A stretch of 64,000 nt of DNA, taken from assembly GCF_003863965.1 (NCBI RefSeq), contig NZ_RRCN01000001.1, positions 6,259,071 to 6,323,070 on the forward strand, read 5' to 3'. How positions within the stretch are numbered: the stretch's first letter is position 1; every line of letters starts with the position of its first letter. A program made the translations under genes and the position numbers. This DNA comes from Paenibacillus oralis. GTDB taxonomy: Bacteria; Bacillota; Bacilli; Paenibacillales; Paenibacillaceae. The notes below the pieces were generated by a model that had not been told where the DNA came from, searched no databases, and saw only the letters and a list, made by a program, of their open reading frames with translations. Shown here one piece after another: positions 44,123 through 52,435 of this stretch.

Positions 44123-44776
44123 CTAACGATTTTTAAAATCAAACTGGCGCTCGAAGCAGTAGCGGATCAGCTTTTGCCGCTCCATATCGGAGATGCTGAC
44201 GAATTTGATCATGATCATCGTTTTTCCGGTTTCCAGCTTTTTCGTGCGCACCACTTCGGCCTCAAAAGGAACGTGATCGAGCGATCCGTTCTTGAACGAA
44301 AGCAGCAGCCAGCAGAACAGCTGGTCGCCTTGAACGAGCTTGTAAGTACCGTCGCAAACAAAAGAGACGCCGCCTCCGCTGACATCTTCGGTATAAGTGA
44401 CGAAGCGGACATTGTTTTTCGTTTTGACGGCGATTTCCAGCGCGGCTACAACCCGCAAAAAATTGCGGCGCTGAATTTTGGTGATCGTCTCCGGTTCCGG
44501 TTTGCGGATGCGCACCAGCTGTACGACCTCGTCGGCAAAGCCCAGCACGTATGTATTAAAATAATGTTTAACCCCGTCATCGGTCAAAAAATAAATGGAA
44601 AGCTCGTCCCCGATGTAAAGCTTCTTGATGCGCCCGCTTCCGCTCTCGATCGGAACCTCGATCAGAAACGATTCTTCTTCTACGTCCGCGATCCGCGATT
44701 TACATTCTTTATCCGTATCATGTTTGTCTGTCGAGGCGACCTGAATGTATACGAGATCGTTCACTTTAGGAAACAA
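44123..44776 (-). CDS. ypfA: PilZ domain c-di-GMP receptor, YpfA/MotI-like
   Basis: 217 residues: an N-terminal YcgR-like beta barrel (FPKVNDLVYIQVASTDK) and a C-terminal PilZ domain with the c-di-GMP motifs IQRRNFLRV (RxxxR, near residues 105-113) and EDVSGGGVSF (DxSxxG). In B. subtilis the homologue (MotI, DgrA) slows flagella when c-di-GMP is high. The TTG at 44776 is chosen by family alignment; 34 in-frame codons before it look non-coding. Confidence 0.88.
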   Translation of the reverse strand: MFPKVNDLVYIQVASTDKHDTDKECKSRIADVEEESFLIEVPIESGSGRIKKLYIGDELSIYFLTDDGVKHYFNTYVLGFADEVVQLVRIRKPEPETITKIQRRNFLRVVAALEIAVKTKNNVRFVTYTEDVSGGGVSFVCDGTYKLVQGDQLFCWLLLSFKNGSLDHVPFEAEVVRTKKLETGKTMIMIKFVSISDMERQKLIRYCFERQFDFKNR

Positions 44777-44875
44777 GTTTTCCCACCGTCCTATTTCAGT
44801 TGTTGGCTTCCACCTGATTATATCACGCCTGGACGGGATTGTAGCGGAAATCTTCTCGAAAACTAAAGCGGATAA

Positions 44876-44923
44876 CAATAAAACGCGAGCACGGAAGGTT
44901 AAACTGCCTCCACATACTCGCGT
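44876..44923 (-). terminator. Terminator of ypeB
   Basis: On the minus strand ACGCGAG and CTCGCGT close an imperfect long hairpin, followed by TTTATTG. Confidence 0.65.
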
Positions 44924-44964
44924 GTTCCATTAAGAGGTTGTTCGAAAGAGGTTGAACTCAAGCT

Positions 44965-46323
44965 TTACGATTGAACCGCCCCTTTTTTCGTTCTGACTTC
45001 TTCCACGGTCTCCTCGTTGCCGTTATCCGCATTGATGTAAATCCGGTAATTCGAACCGTTAATGGCTCCGCCGAACTCGTAAGTAAGCACTTTTTCCGCT
45101 TGGTCGTTTTCGATCTGCGCCATTCGGTGATACGTTTCCTTATACTCCGGATTCAAAAATTTGCGGGCTTGCTGCAGCGTCAATTTCGGCGGCTTGATCG
45201 CACTTCTGTTCTCGCGCTCGTACACATAGTCGCTGGCCTGAAGCCCTGTCACCTGGCCGTTGTCGAGGGCGACGCGAAGCGTAACTTTCTCGGGGTAAAT
45301 CAGCACGTCCCCATCTTTGCTCACGTACGTGAAGTTCCCCTCGTTGCCGTATTCGTCATAAGAAACCGGCGTTAAACCGGAATAACCTTTACTCGCCAAA
45401 AATTCGTCGGCGCGGGCTCTGGCCGTATTTGCATCCACCGATTTTTGGCCGACGGGCCGATTATGGTTATAGGAAATCAGATGTCCGCCGTTTTTCGTAA
45501 AATCAAGCGACCAGGCTTCCCCGTTTTGTCCTCCCGGTACGTTAGCCGTATATGAAGCCCATTCCGTGCCGCGCCCGTTTTCCAACACCTGAACGGCCGA
45601 CGGATCCTTCATCCCGATGAAATCAGCGGCCTTGCGCTTGATATCCTGAATCGTGACCGGCTTACCGCCCAGCTTTTTGACCGACCGTTTGTTGTACATG
45701 CTGGAAATGGACGGTCCCCAATCGAGCTCGGGGTATTCGCCGACTCTTTTGTCCACCGTTTTGAAGCCGTCGATAATCGTGTTGTCGCGGGGTTCCTTCT
45801 CGCTGGCCAACGCCGTTTCCACGTCCATCCAACGCAAACGTTTGGTGATGACCTTGTTTTGAACGCCCTGCAAATCCTGGGAAATTTGCGCTGAGCTTTT
45901 ATACAGCTCTTTTAGGTTTTTCACCTCGTTTTCGGTCAAAGGCTGCTTGGTTAAATCACGGACAGCCGTTTGATAGGAAAATTTCGAAATCCGGGACAAA
46001 AACTCCTCCGTTTTGTTGAAGGGCAACAACGTTAGCGGAAGCTGGTTGATTTCGTTTTGCGCCTCGCTCGTAATACGCCAGACGTTCACCAGGCCTTTAC
46101 GATGCGATCCGGTAGACGCCGAATGGACCGCAAGGGTATTGCCCAGTTCGGTATGCAGCTTGTCCACATGATACGACAGATCGTGAAACGCACGTTGATA
46201 TTGGTTCTCCGCTTTGATCAAAATCGAATTCTTTTCCTGGTTTTCCTGGTAACCCCATACTAAGGCGCCGATTAATAAAATCGCCGTAACCGGAAATAAT
46301 ATCGCACTCAGACGTTTATACAT
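44965..46323 (-). CDS. ypeB: Germination protein YpeB
   Basis: Spore inner-membrane/cortex protein that is needed to deposit and stabilise the cortex hydrolase SleB. 452 residues: an N-terminal membrane helix (ILFPVTAILLIGALVWGY), a helical region with LDWGPSISSMYNKR and three PepSY-like repeats towards the C-terminus (KAADFIGMKD, ARADEFLASKGY, LTLQQARKFLNPEYKETYHR). B. subtilis has sleB directly upstream; here a repeat element and a zinc-ribbon gene occupy that place. Confidence 0.95.
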   Translation of the reverse strand: MYKRLSAILFPVTAILLIGALVWGYQENQEKNSILIKAENQYQRAFHDLSYHVDKLHTELGNTLAVHSASTGSHRKGLVNVWRITSEAQNEINQLPLTLLPFNKTEEFLSRISKFSYQTAVRDLTKQPLTENEVKNLKELYKSSAQISQDLQGVQNKVITKRLRWMDVETALASEKEPRDNTIIDGFKTVDKRVGEYPELDWGPSISSMYNKRSVKKLGGKPVTIQDIKRKAADFIGMKDPSAVQVLENGRGTEWASYTANVPGGQNGEAWSLDFTKNGGHLISYNHNRPVGQKSVDANTARARADEFLASKGYSGLTPVSYDEYGNEGNFTYVSKDGDVLIYPEKVTLRVALDNGQVTGLQASDYVYERENRSAIKPPKLTLQQARKFLNPEYKETYHRMAQIENDQAEKVLTYEFGGAINGSNYRIYINADNGNEETVEEVRTKKGAVQS

Positions 46324-46404
46324 TGGGCTAGTGCTCTCTCCCTTCTTTAACTGGTTGGAATTAGTTTGACAAGAAGGAAGGAACTTTATGCATCCTAAAG
46401 AGGT

Positions 46405-46573
46405 TGTTCAAAAAGTCATCTTTTGATCACGAAGCAGGGTTACGTAGTGGATTCGACGTCGAATCTTGAATTCAGCCGGGCCTTCCGTTGCTCATGTAGC
46501 CTAACCTACGCTCCGCTACTCAGACCCAGCTTCATCCAACCTTCTCGGTGCTGAAAACCTGACTTTTTGAACA
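46405..46573. repeat. MITE-like element with 14-bp inverted ends (169 bp)
   Basis: Perfect ends TGTTCAAAAAGTCA and TGACTTTTTGAACA enclose a core that includes TCGAATCTTGAATTCAGCCGG. A relative with different ends lies at 17665-17885 and a solo end at 19293-19324. No ORF inside. Confidence 0.85.
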
Positions 46574-46577
46574 CATG

Positions 46578-46730
46578 TTATAATGGCGCTTCTTCTTCAA
46601 TTTCAAAGTCGTGCCGGTTGTTGCACAAGCATTGCTTGAATCCGGTTTCGATATGGCCCCGTTCTTTTTTGCCGCGCAGCACAAAACGCTCTCCGCATGA
46701 TTTGCACGTAATTTTCACCTTGACGCGCAC
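46578..46730 (-). CDS. Small zinc-ribbon protein, 50 residues
   Basis: GTG at 46730 preceded by GGAAAGGGG at ten bases. Reads MRVKVKITCKSCGERFVLRG, then a basic segment, KQCLCNNRHDFEIEEE and stop. The two Cys pairs (CKSC and CLC) suggest a zinc knuckle. It begins 80 bases after the prsW stop. The family is not recognised; it could be a small nucleic-acid-binding protein. Confidence 0.6.
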   Translation of the reverse strand: MRVKVKITCKSCGERFVLRGKKERGHIETGFKQCLCNNRHDFEIEEEAPL

Positions 46731-46809
46731 GAAAAAGGCACCCCTTTCCAGTTTAAAGCCGCAAATCCGCAGCCATTCCTGGAAATAGGATGCCCTATTC
46801 TTCCTTAAA

Positions 46810-47502
46810 TTAATCTTGTCCCTTGGCCCCCGTCGTCAACCGAAACGGCGAGCGGCTGTTCGCCCGGGTCATCTTGCCCAGTCCGCCGTACCACAAAAGG
46901 ACCATCAGCGGAACAATGTACCAAAGCCAATATTGGGTCGTATTGTTAAGAATCCAGTCGTAAACCCCGTGGTAAAAAACCGGCAGCAACAAGGAATAGA
47001 GCAAAAACTTACGGCTTGCCGCACCTTCCGAGAATTTGGCCCGGCCCAAATAGTAACCCATCATAACGCCGAACAGCGCATGCCCGGAAACCGGGAGCAG
47101 CGCCCGAACCAGCAATGATCCAATCGTAGCGTGGCTCGCAAAGGCGTAAATAACATTTTCAACCGTGGCAAAGCCAAGTGAGATCGCCGCCGCATACAAA
47201 ATACCGTCATAAGGTTCGTCAAATTCCGTATGATTGTAAATCATATGGAACAGGACAAACCACTTAAAGGCTTCCTCGACGCCGGCCGAGATCCCGAATG
47301 CGGAAACCCATGGATTGTCGCCAAGCCACAGCATCAAGCCGCGCTGAATGATCATGACCGGCAAAACGAGCAAAAAGCCAAGCAAAAATACTTTGATGAC
47401 CATATGCAGCGGTTCCGTATCATACTTGTCCTTAAGATAAAAATAAGTAAGCAAGGCAAGACCGGGAGCTACCGCTGCCGTTGCTATCGAGAAAAAGAGC
47501 AA
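46810..47502 (-). CDS. prsW: Intramembrane protease PrsW
   Basis: Site-1 protease that cuts the anti-sigma factor RsiW in B. subtilis in response to envelope stress. 230 residues, several membrane helices. The family's acidic and His motifs are present: SAGVEEAFKWFVLFHMIYN (near residues 78-96), LPVSGHALFGVMMGYYLGRAKF and VFYHGVYDWILNN. TTG start at 47502 behind AAGGGGGG. In B. subtilis it is followed by sleB-ypeB. Confidence 0.92.
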   Translation of the reverse strand: MLFFSIATAAVAPGLALLTYFYLKDKYDTEPLHMVIKVFLLGFLLVLPVMIIQRGLMLWLGDNPWVSAFGISAGVEEAFKWFVLFHMIYNHTEFDEPYDGILYAAAISLGFATVENVIYAFASHATIGSLLVRALLPVSGHALFGVMMGYYLGRAKFSEGAASRKFLLYSLLLPVFYHGVYDWILNNTTQYWLWYIVPLMVLLWYGGLGKMTRANSRSPFRLTTGAKGQD

Positions 47503-47584
47503 CGGTTATCCCCCCTTGTCTGCCGTTCGCTGTTCCTTATCCCTCTCTTGATGAATCCGAGCTGTTTTACCTTTAGCACGCCGA

Positions 47585-48205
47585 TTAATCCTGACGTTTG
47601 AAATGGCTGCAAATGACGTCGATCGCGTTATCGGCCATCACCAGATTGCCATATTCCTCAAGCATCGCCGTAGTCACCGACGTCGCTTCGCCGAACTCGG
47701 CCAATACCGCGATTAAAGCCGGATGCTTGCCTTCATCCAATTCGTCAGGCTCCAGCTGAAGAACCCATTTCCCGTTATATTTATACAGTCTGCCAGCATT
47801 TTGGAGCATAGGCTGCAAAACGTGAGCTGCTTCGATCAAGTTTTCGAAATCGTCAAACGAATACAAAATCGTATCGCTTTGTTCCAGCGTTACTTCCATT
47901 TCATAAACTTCTTCCGGCAGTTCATCCTCATAGGGCGATCCGATCCCGTGATGATGGTGATCGTATTTACCGCGCGTTACGATGACGACCATCCCTTGAG
48001 CGGGGAGGGCGAACACTTCCACTGCGAGAGGTCCCGTGGCGTCAAAGCCTACTTCGTTATAAGCCTGATCCATCATTTCGGTGAACAGGTCATGGACCTT
48101 TGGAATTTCCTGCCACATGTCCTCTTTCTGAATGCCGCGTTCGCTCAAGTCGTCAAACGTGAGGAAAATCCGTATCTTATCCTGGCCAAGTCTTTCTATC
48201 TTCAT
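47585..48205 (-). CDS. ypbH: MecA-family adaptor, YpbH-like
   Basis: 206 residues. The N-terminal half, IRIFLTFDDLSERGIQKEDM and VEVFALPAQGMVVIVTRG, is close to B. subtilis YpbH, the MecA paralogue that binds ClpC. A His-rich DHHHHG linker (near residues 82-87) separates the halves; the C-terminal domain (TILYSFDDFENLIEAAHVL, KWVLQLEPDEL) should contact ClpC. ATG at 48205 after GAGAGGAGGATCC. Confidence 0.9.
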   Translation of the reverse strand: MKIERLGQDKIRIFLTFDDLSERGIQKEDMWQEIPKVHDLFTEMMDQAYNEVGFDATGPLAVEVFALPAQGMVVIVTRGKYDHHHHGIGSPYEDELPEEVYEMEVTLEQSDTILYSFDDFENLIEAAHVLQPMLQNAGRLYKYNGKWVLQLEPDELDEGKHPALIAVLAEFGEATSVTTAMLEEYGNLVMADNAIDVICSHFKRQD

Positions 48206-48331
48206 ACAGGATCCTCCTCTCTTTATACCGTGTAATAACAGATTATGAAACCTGCTGTAATGTGTGCTGGAAATGGTTCTTTGATATGTATGTTATCATT
48301 TATTCACCTTAAATGCACGCAATAAAATAGA

Positions 48332-48380
48332 CAAAAAAGAATCATTTTCCGCCGAACTTCACCGCAGCGGAAAATGATTC
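48332..48380 (-). terminator. Terminator of the 133-residue protein gene
   Basis: On the minus strand GAATCATTTTCCGC and GCGGAAAATGATTC form a perfect 14-bp stem followed by six T. Confidence 0.92.
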
Positions 48381-48394
48381 CGTCATTTTGGGGA

Positions 48395-48796
48395 TTATAG
48401 TCCCGGAATGGCCGTATTCGTCTCCTTTAGAATCGCTTCCACTTCCCGGCGCACACCCGCGTCGCTTTTAATAAAATCGGTGATTTGCTTCAAATTGTAT
48501 TCCTTCGAATGTTTCGCATCTGACGCAGAAACCGAACTGGGATACACCTGGGCGTTTCCTGCCCCGGTAGGATGTTGTCCAGTTACCTTGGAAGCATACC
48601 CCGTACGGTGCGATTCGGAACCTTCCGAACCGTGTTGCCCTTGTCCGCCCCCCAGGATATCGGATTTCAGACCGGCAAGCTTCAAGGCGCTTCCCGCCCC
48701 GTTCATGATGGACATCATTCCGCCTCTCCGCTGCGAGGCCCACATCGCCGCGATGGCCCCGACCAACACTCCGCCAAAAAATGAGGAAGATCTCAC
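48395..48796 (-). CDS. Hypothetical protein with N-terminal hydrophobic segment
   Basis: 133 residues from the GTG at 48796 behind AAGGAGGTATTTTGG. FFGGVLVGAIAAMWASQRRG (residues 5-24) looks like a membrane anchor of the type seen in YtxH-like proteins, followed by a Gly/Ser/His-rich middle and a helical end. No family recognised. It diverges from the deacetylase lipoprotein gene. Confidence 0.75.
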   Translation of the reverse strand: MRSSSFFGGVLVGAIAAMWASQRRGGMMSIMNGAGSALKLAGLKSDILGGGQGQHGSEGSESHRTGYASKVTGQHPTGAGNAQVYPSSVSASDAKHSKEYNLKQITDFIKSDAGVRREVEAILKETNTAIPGL

Positions 48797-48883
48797 CCAA
48801 AATACCTCCTTAGATATGTTAAAATCATCTGTAGTGTTCGCGGTTTACAACAAACTCATGCGGCATAAATACAGGAAAGCGAG

Positions 48884-49813
48884 ATGACCCGTTTGCTTTA
48901 CAAAAAAATCCTGCTCGTCGCCGCGGCTTGCGTGTTGCTCAGCTCTTGCGGCCAGAGTGGCTCAAGCGCCGGCCAGACTGATTCAAGCGCTCCGGGCGAA
49001 GAGAATGCGGCGAATACCGCCGTACCCGCGCCGGAGTCTCAGGAAACCGCCGATTCGGCGGGCGGAAACGAAATCCAGACTGCGACGGAGGCGCCGCAGG
49101 ATAGCAAATCCGACCCCGGATCGGGGGAAGCCGCCGGCGAATCGCAGAAGCCGGAGCTGCTGTACCACATCAACAAAGCTTACAATGTCGTACCCAACGA
49201 GGAAGGAACCGACAAAAAAGTGGTTCTGCTGACGTTTGACGACGGTCCGAAAGAACGGGAAATGATCGAGGGATTAATCGATACACTGGATAAGCACGGC
49301 GCCAAGGCGATCTTTTTCGTCAATGGCTACCGGGTTAAAGCGCATCCCGAACTTCTGCAGCTCATTCACGAGCGCGGTCAAATTGTCGGCAACCACAGCT
49401 GGGACCACATCGACCTCAAAAAAGAGAGCGAAGCAAACATGCGCCAGCAAATTGAGGATGTGCAAGCCATCGTGAAGGAGACGATCGGCGAGACTCCGAG
49501 ATTTTTCCGGCCTCCGTTCGGTTCCGGAAACGACGTTACGCATCAAATCGCCGATGATAACGGCTTGATCTACATGACATGGTCCAACGGGTCTTTGGAT
49601 TGGGACAGCAAAAACAAAAACAAGCCGGACGCCGTCATTCAAAATGTGCTGGATCAGCTGCATGCCGGAAGCAACATCCTGATGCATGAACTGCCCTGGA
49701 CCGTGGAGGCGCTGGACGAGTTGTTGACGAAGCTGGAAGACAAAGGCTACGGATTCGTGGACCCCGAAAGCATCGGGCCCGATCCGGCCGCAGATTCGGC
49801 GGACGCCGGGTAA
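48884..49813 (+). CDS. Polysaccharide deacetylase lipoprotein
   Basis: 309 residues. A lipoprotein signal (LLVAAACVLLSSC), a Ser/Ala/Glu-rich linker of about 70 residues and a NodB domain: LTFDDGPKE (metal Asp, near residues 118-126), HSWDH (two metal His), RPPFGSGN, NILMHELPW. Expected to remove acetyl groups from peptidoglycan or another cell-surface glycan. ATG at 48884 after AGGAAAG. Confidence 0.93.
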   Translation: MTRLLYKKILLVAAACVLLSSCGQSGSSAGQTDSSAPGEENAANTAVPAPESQETADSAGGNEIQTATEAPQDSKSDPGSGEAAGESQKPELLYHINKAYNVVPNEEGTDKKVVLLTFDDGPKEREMIEGLIDTLDKHGAKAIFFVNGYRVKAHPELLQLIHERGQIVGNHSWDHIDLKKESEANMRQQIEDVQAIVKETIGETPRFFRPPFGSGNDVTHQIADDNGLIYMTWSNGSLDWDSKNKNKPDAVIQNVLDQLHAGSNILMHELPWTVEALDELLTKLEDKGYGFVDPESIGPDPAADSADAG

Positions 49814-49819
49814 ATGAAC

Positions 49820-49848
49820 AAGGCCGCCCAAACCATGGGGCGGCCTTA
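49820..49848 (+). terminator. Terminator of the deacetylase gene
   Basis: AAGGCCGCCC and GGGCGGCCTT pair over an 8-base loop a few bases after the stop. A T run is lacking on the plus strand, so it is a weak fit to the rule. Confidence 0.55.
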
Positions 49849-49865
49849 TCGAGTTGTAGCGGCGC

Positions 49866-50050
49866 TAACGGACATCAGAGACCCTAATCGGCCCTGAACG
49901 ATAGGTTTCCAAATTGCAGCGGACCCAGACGCTCTTATTACGCTCAAATCGGCTCGAATGTCCTCCATTTAAGCTGAATAAGGCCTTCAGGGTCCGTTAG
50001 AGCGGGAAATTTCCGGGAAATAGGCGAATAACGTCAATTGAGTCCGTTAG
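49866..50050. repeat. Nested inverted repeat of the TAACGGAC family, copy 3 (185 bp)
   Basis: Outer arms TAACGGACATCAGAGACC and GTCAATTGAGTCCGTTAG; inner inverted arm GGCCTTCAGGGTCCGTTA. A GAAATTTCCGGGAAATA near 50007 is the inverted counterpart of the CCCGGGTATTTCCC segment of copies 1 and 2. Confidence 0.8.
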
Positions 50051-50072
50051 GGAGCCGCTTGACGTGAGCAAC

Positions 50073-50252
50073 TACAAAAGTACATTTGATTCCCCGTAAA
50101 TCCCCATTTTTGAGCCGTTGAAGTGCAAAAGTACATTCTATTGAAGGCCATTCGACAAAACGATGCTTTTGACCGAATATGAAATGCACTTTTACATTTG
50201 ATGCACCATTATCGGATCCTTTAGCCGAAAACCGCCTGCACTTTTGCAATTC
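50073..50252. repeat. TGCAAAAGTACATTTGAT repeat cluster
   Basis: Two direct copies (CAAAAGTACATTTGAT at 50075; TGCAAAAGTACATTC at 50124) and two inverted copies (TGCACTTTTACATTTG at 50184; TGCACTTTTGCA at 50238). Together with copy 3 above it fills the 470-base gap between the deacetylase gene and 50283; no gene is seen there. Confidence 0.75.
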
Positions 50253-50282
50253 GCGGCCTTTTGGCCTGGCAACCGCCGGCCC

Positions 50283-50678
50283 TCACAAGCCGTGGCTTTG
50301 GCCCCAAGGCGAATCGCTGACCCCCCACCATAACAAAAAAACTAAAATGATGACGAACATGTATAATAGCGAGTTAAAAAACCATCTTGTCCATTTCAGC
50401 CTTTGCGACGGAAACAGTTCCCTGCGGGCGGGCAGCCCCATCACATTCTCCTCTTCCCCGATCACAGAGGGCTCCACCCTAGCGGGTGGAATCGCCGTCT
50501 TTAACGGCGGCCCTTCGAACGAAACCTCCGCGGCTGCTGTATTCTCGGCCCGCGTACTGCGCTTCTTCCGGTTTTTTTCGGTTTTCTCCTCGCGATGAAC
50601 CCGGGTCCGGCGATTTTCTAGTGTTGTTTTCGATGTGCCGCGACTGTAACGTTCCAATCGGCTCAAACGTTCGCTCAT
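50283..50678 (-). CDS. Single-pass membrane protein of unknown function
   Basis: 131 residues from the ATG at 50678 behind GGAGGGAGAC. A highly charged N-terminal half (ENRRTRVHREEKTEKNRKKR), a Pro-rich middle and one helix near the end (WFFNSLLYMFVIILVFLLWW, about residues 101-120). The start overlaps the CPBP protease stop by four bases, so the two are coupled. It occupies a place comparable to ypbE in B. subtilis but lacks a visible LysM domain. Confidence 0.78.
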   Translation of the reverse strand: MSERLSRLERYSRGTSKTTLENRRTRVHREEKTEKNRKKRSTRAENTAAAEVSFEGPPLKTAIPPARVEPSVIGEEENVMGLPARRELFPSQRLKWTRWFFNSLLYMFVIILVFLLWWGVSDSPWGQSHGL

Positions 50679-51268
50679 GTCTCCCTCCGAAATTTGATCA
50701 CTAATCCCGATACGAAATCGATCAGAAAATGGCACACAATCGGTGCCCATAACGTACCGGTTTGCAAGTATATAAACCCTAACCCGTAGCTGCTGGCAAA
50801 TACCCAGCCGGTTGGAATCCAGTGCCGCAGGTAGCGGACGTGGATGGCGGCGAACAGAATGCTCGTCCAATAGACGCCGATGCCATGCTGGATCGCTCCG
50901 CGAAACAGCAGTTCTTCACAGATGGCGACCATCGCCGAAATGACCGCAATATGCCAGATCGGGCGTCCGCGGAACAACTTGGCGTTGATCCCTCCGTCGT
51001 CCATGCTTTCCTCCGAAATAAACCGGGAGAGCAGAAAGTCAGCGCCGAACATCACCCCGGCAAGTCCCAGGCTCCAATAGAGGAATTCGGCATGCTCCGG
51101 CCAGGCCAGCAAAGATAGCGGATTTCTTTTTTGAAAAAAAATGATGATTAAGCCGATAAATAAAGTAAGCCCTTGCGTCAAATATAAATTGATCAAAAGC
51201 AACCGATCGTCCAGCTGCCCGGGATCGACTTTCTGGATCTTCACCTTGCCGAATTTGAATTTTTTCAT
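50675..51268 (-). CDS. CPBP family intramembrane metalloprotease, YpbD-like
   Basis: 197 residues with about six hydrophobic segments. The CPBP/ABI motifs are present: EELLFRGAIQHGIG (near residues 117-130), FAAIHVRYLRHW and HFLIDFVSG. ATG at 51268 is used; the TTG at 51280 overlaps its own ribosome site. In B. subtilis ypbD lies in the same serA-ypbH interval. Substrate unknown. Confidence 0.85.
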   Translation of the reverse strand: MKKFKFGKVKIQKVDPGQLDDRLLLINLYLTQGLTLFIGLIIIFFQKRNPLSLLAWPEHAEFLYWSLGLAGVMFGADFLLSRFISEESMDDGGINAKLFRGRPIWHIAVISAMVAICEELLFRGAIQHGIGVYWTSILFAAIHVRYLRHWIPTGWVFASSYGLGFIYLQTGTLWAPIVCHFLIDFVSGLVIKFRRET

Positions 51269-51339
51269 AGTTTTTGTCAATCCCTGTCCTTTATTATTAT
51301 TTTAGCCTATTCAAAACCATTTGTAAGGAGGAATTCATA

Positions 51340-52248
51340 ATGAATAGCAAAAAAAATACCCGTCAGGAAATGCTCTTTATCATGGGCTTTCTGTTCACGC
51401 TGATCGTCGGATTCGGCACGTTTCTATGGGGCTTTCAGACGGGCATGGACAAAATCGAAGCAAAATACGCATACCTGAAGGTCGTGCCGCCAGGGCAGGA
51501 AACGGCAGTCTCCTATCAGCAGCAGGATTTGGTCTCTTTTTATTACGTTGTTTTTCAGCCGTATCAGCAGTTTAAGGAAGCGTATCTTTCCCGCCTGGAG
51601 CTATTGGAACAGGACGCAACGTCCTCCGAATCAAGCGAATATCTGAAGGAGATCCGCGAAATTGCCGATCGTGGATATGAGCAGATCGCAGCTCAATACA
51701 TAACCGATTCTTCTCCTCTGCTGAAGGAGGCGCAAACCGATTATATGAAAAGCTTGAAGCTGTTCAACCAAGGCGCCGGAGCGGTAAAAAACAAAAAAGG
51801 AGCCGAACTCGCGGCTGCGCTGAAACAAAACGAGTTCACCGTTGAAGCGGTAAACTTCGGACTTGAGGCGCAAAACAAATTTTATTCATCGATTCTCAAA
51901 TGGACGGCGAAGACGAACAGCCAAATCCCGGCCACGTTCGATTATAAAGCAAACATCCCGGCCCAGGAATGGTCCAAATATCCATTAGCCGTCAAAAACA
52001 AAGCGGTAGCCGATATGATGCTGAGCGAAAAGCGCTATGAAGCCTACCTTCCCCAAGACATGACCGCGAAAATTGACCAAATGATCAAAAGCGGCCGAGC
52101 CGAGGCTTTAAATCTTAAAACTGTGTCTTCCATTGTGAAAATTGTCACAGAAACTGAAGCCGTCAAAGGGGATGAATTTTCCCGCTTCAAATCGTCGTAT
52201 TATGCGTCCGAGCTGGTGCCCGAGCTCCCTATTTTCACGGAATACTGA
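51340..52248 (+). CDS. Membrane-anchored protein of unknown function
   Basis: 302 residues from the ATG at 51340 behind TAAGGAGGAATTC. One N-terminal helix (LFIMGFLFTLIVGFGTFLWGF, residues 12-32) and a large, mostly helical exterior or interior domain with no known motif (QQDLVSFYYVVFQPYQQFKE, LKLFNQGAGAVKNKKGAELA). Divergent from the CPBP protease gene. Function unknown. Confidence 0.82.
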   Translation: MNSKKNTRQEMLFIMGFLFTLIVGFGTFLWGFQTGMDKIEAKYAYLKVVPPGQETAVSYQQQDLVSFYYVVFQPYQQFKEAYLSRLELLEQDATSSESSEYLKEIREIADRGYEQIAAQYITDSSPLLKEAQTDYMKSLKLFNQGAGAVKNKKGAELAAALKQNEFTVEAVNFGLEAQNKFYSSILKWTAKTNSQIPATFDYKANIPAQEWSKYPLAVKNKAVADMMLSEKRYEAYLPQDMTAKIDQMIKSGRAEALNLKTVSSIVKIVTETEAVKGDEFSRFKSSYYASELVPELPIFTEY

Positions 52249-52333
52249 CAGGAAGATCGGCCGTTCCCGGGGATAACAGACGATTTTCGACATTAGTAAA
52301 ATCATAACCAAAAAATCAGCCGGGTTCAAGTTT

Positions 52334-52369
52334 GGCAAAAGCCCCCGGGATGCGGCGCGGGCTTTTGCC
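52334..52369. terminator. Hairpin after the 302-residue protein gene
   Basis: GGCAAAAGCCC and GGGCTTTTGCC form an 11-bp stem about 90 bases past the stop. Without a T run it is a possible rather than certain terminator. Confidence 0.5.
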
Positions 52370-52389
52370 GTCATTTATCCGGGAAGTAG

Positions 52390-52419
52390 TTGACACCTTG
52401 CGGCGGGGCGTGTTACATT
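52390..52419 (+). promoter_or_regulatory. serA promoter
   Basis: TTGACA (52390-52395), 18 bases and TACATT (52414-52419), just upstream of the T-box leader. Confidence 0.65.
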
Positions 52420-52435
52420 ATGAAAAATTACATTT

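Noticed and set aside
46567..46788. A 73-codon plus-strand ORF
   Set aside because: Opposite a better-supported 50-residue zinc-ribbon gene with paired cysteines and a ribosome site.
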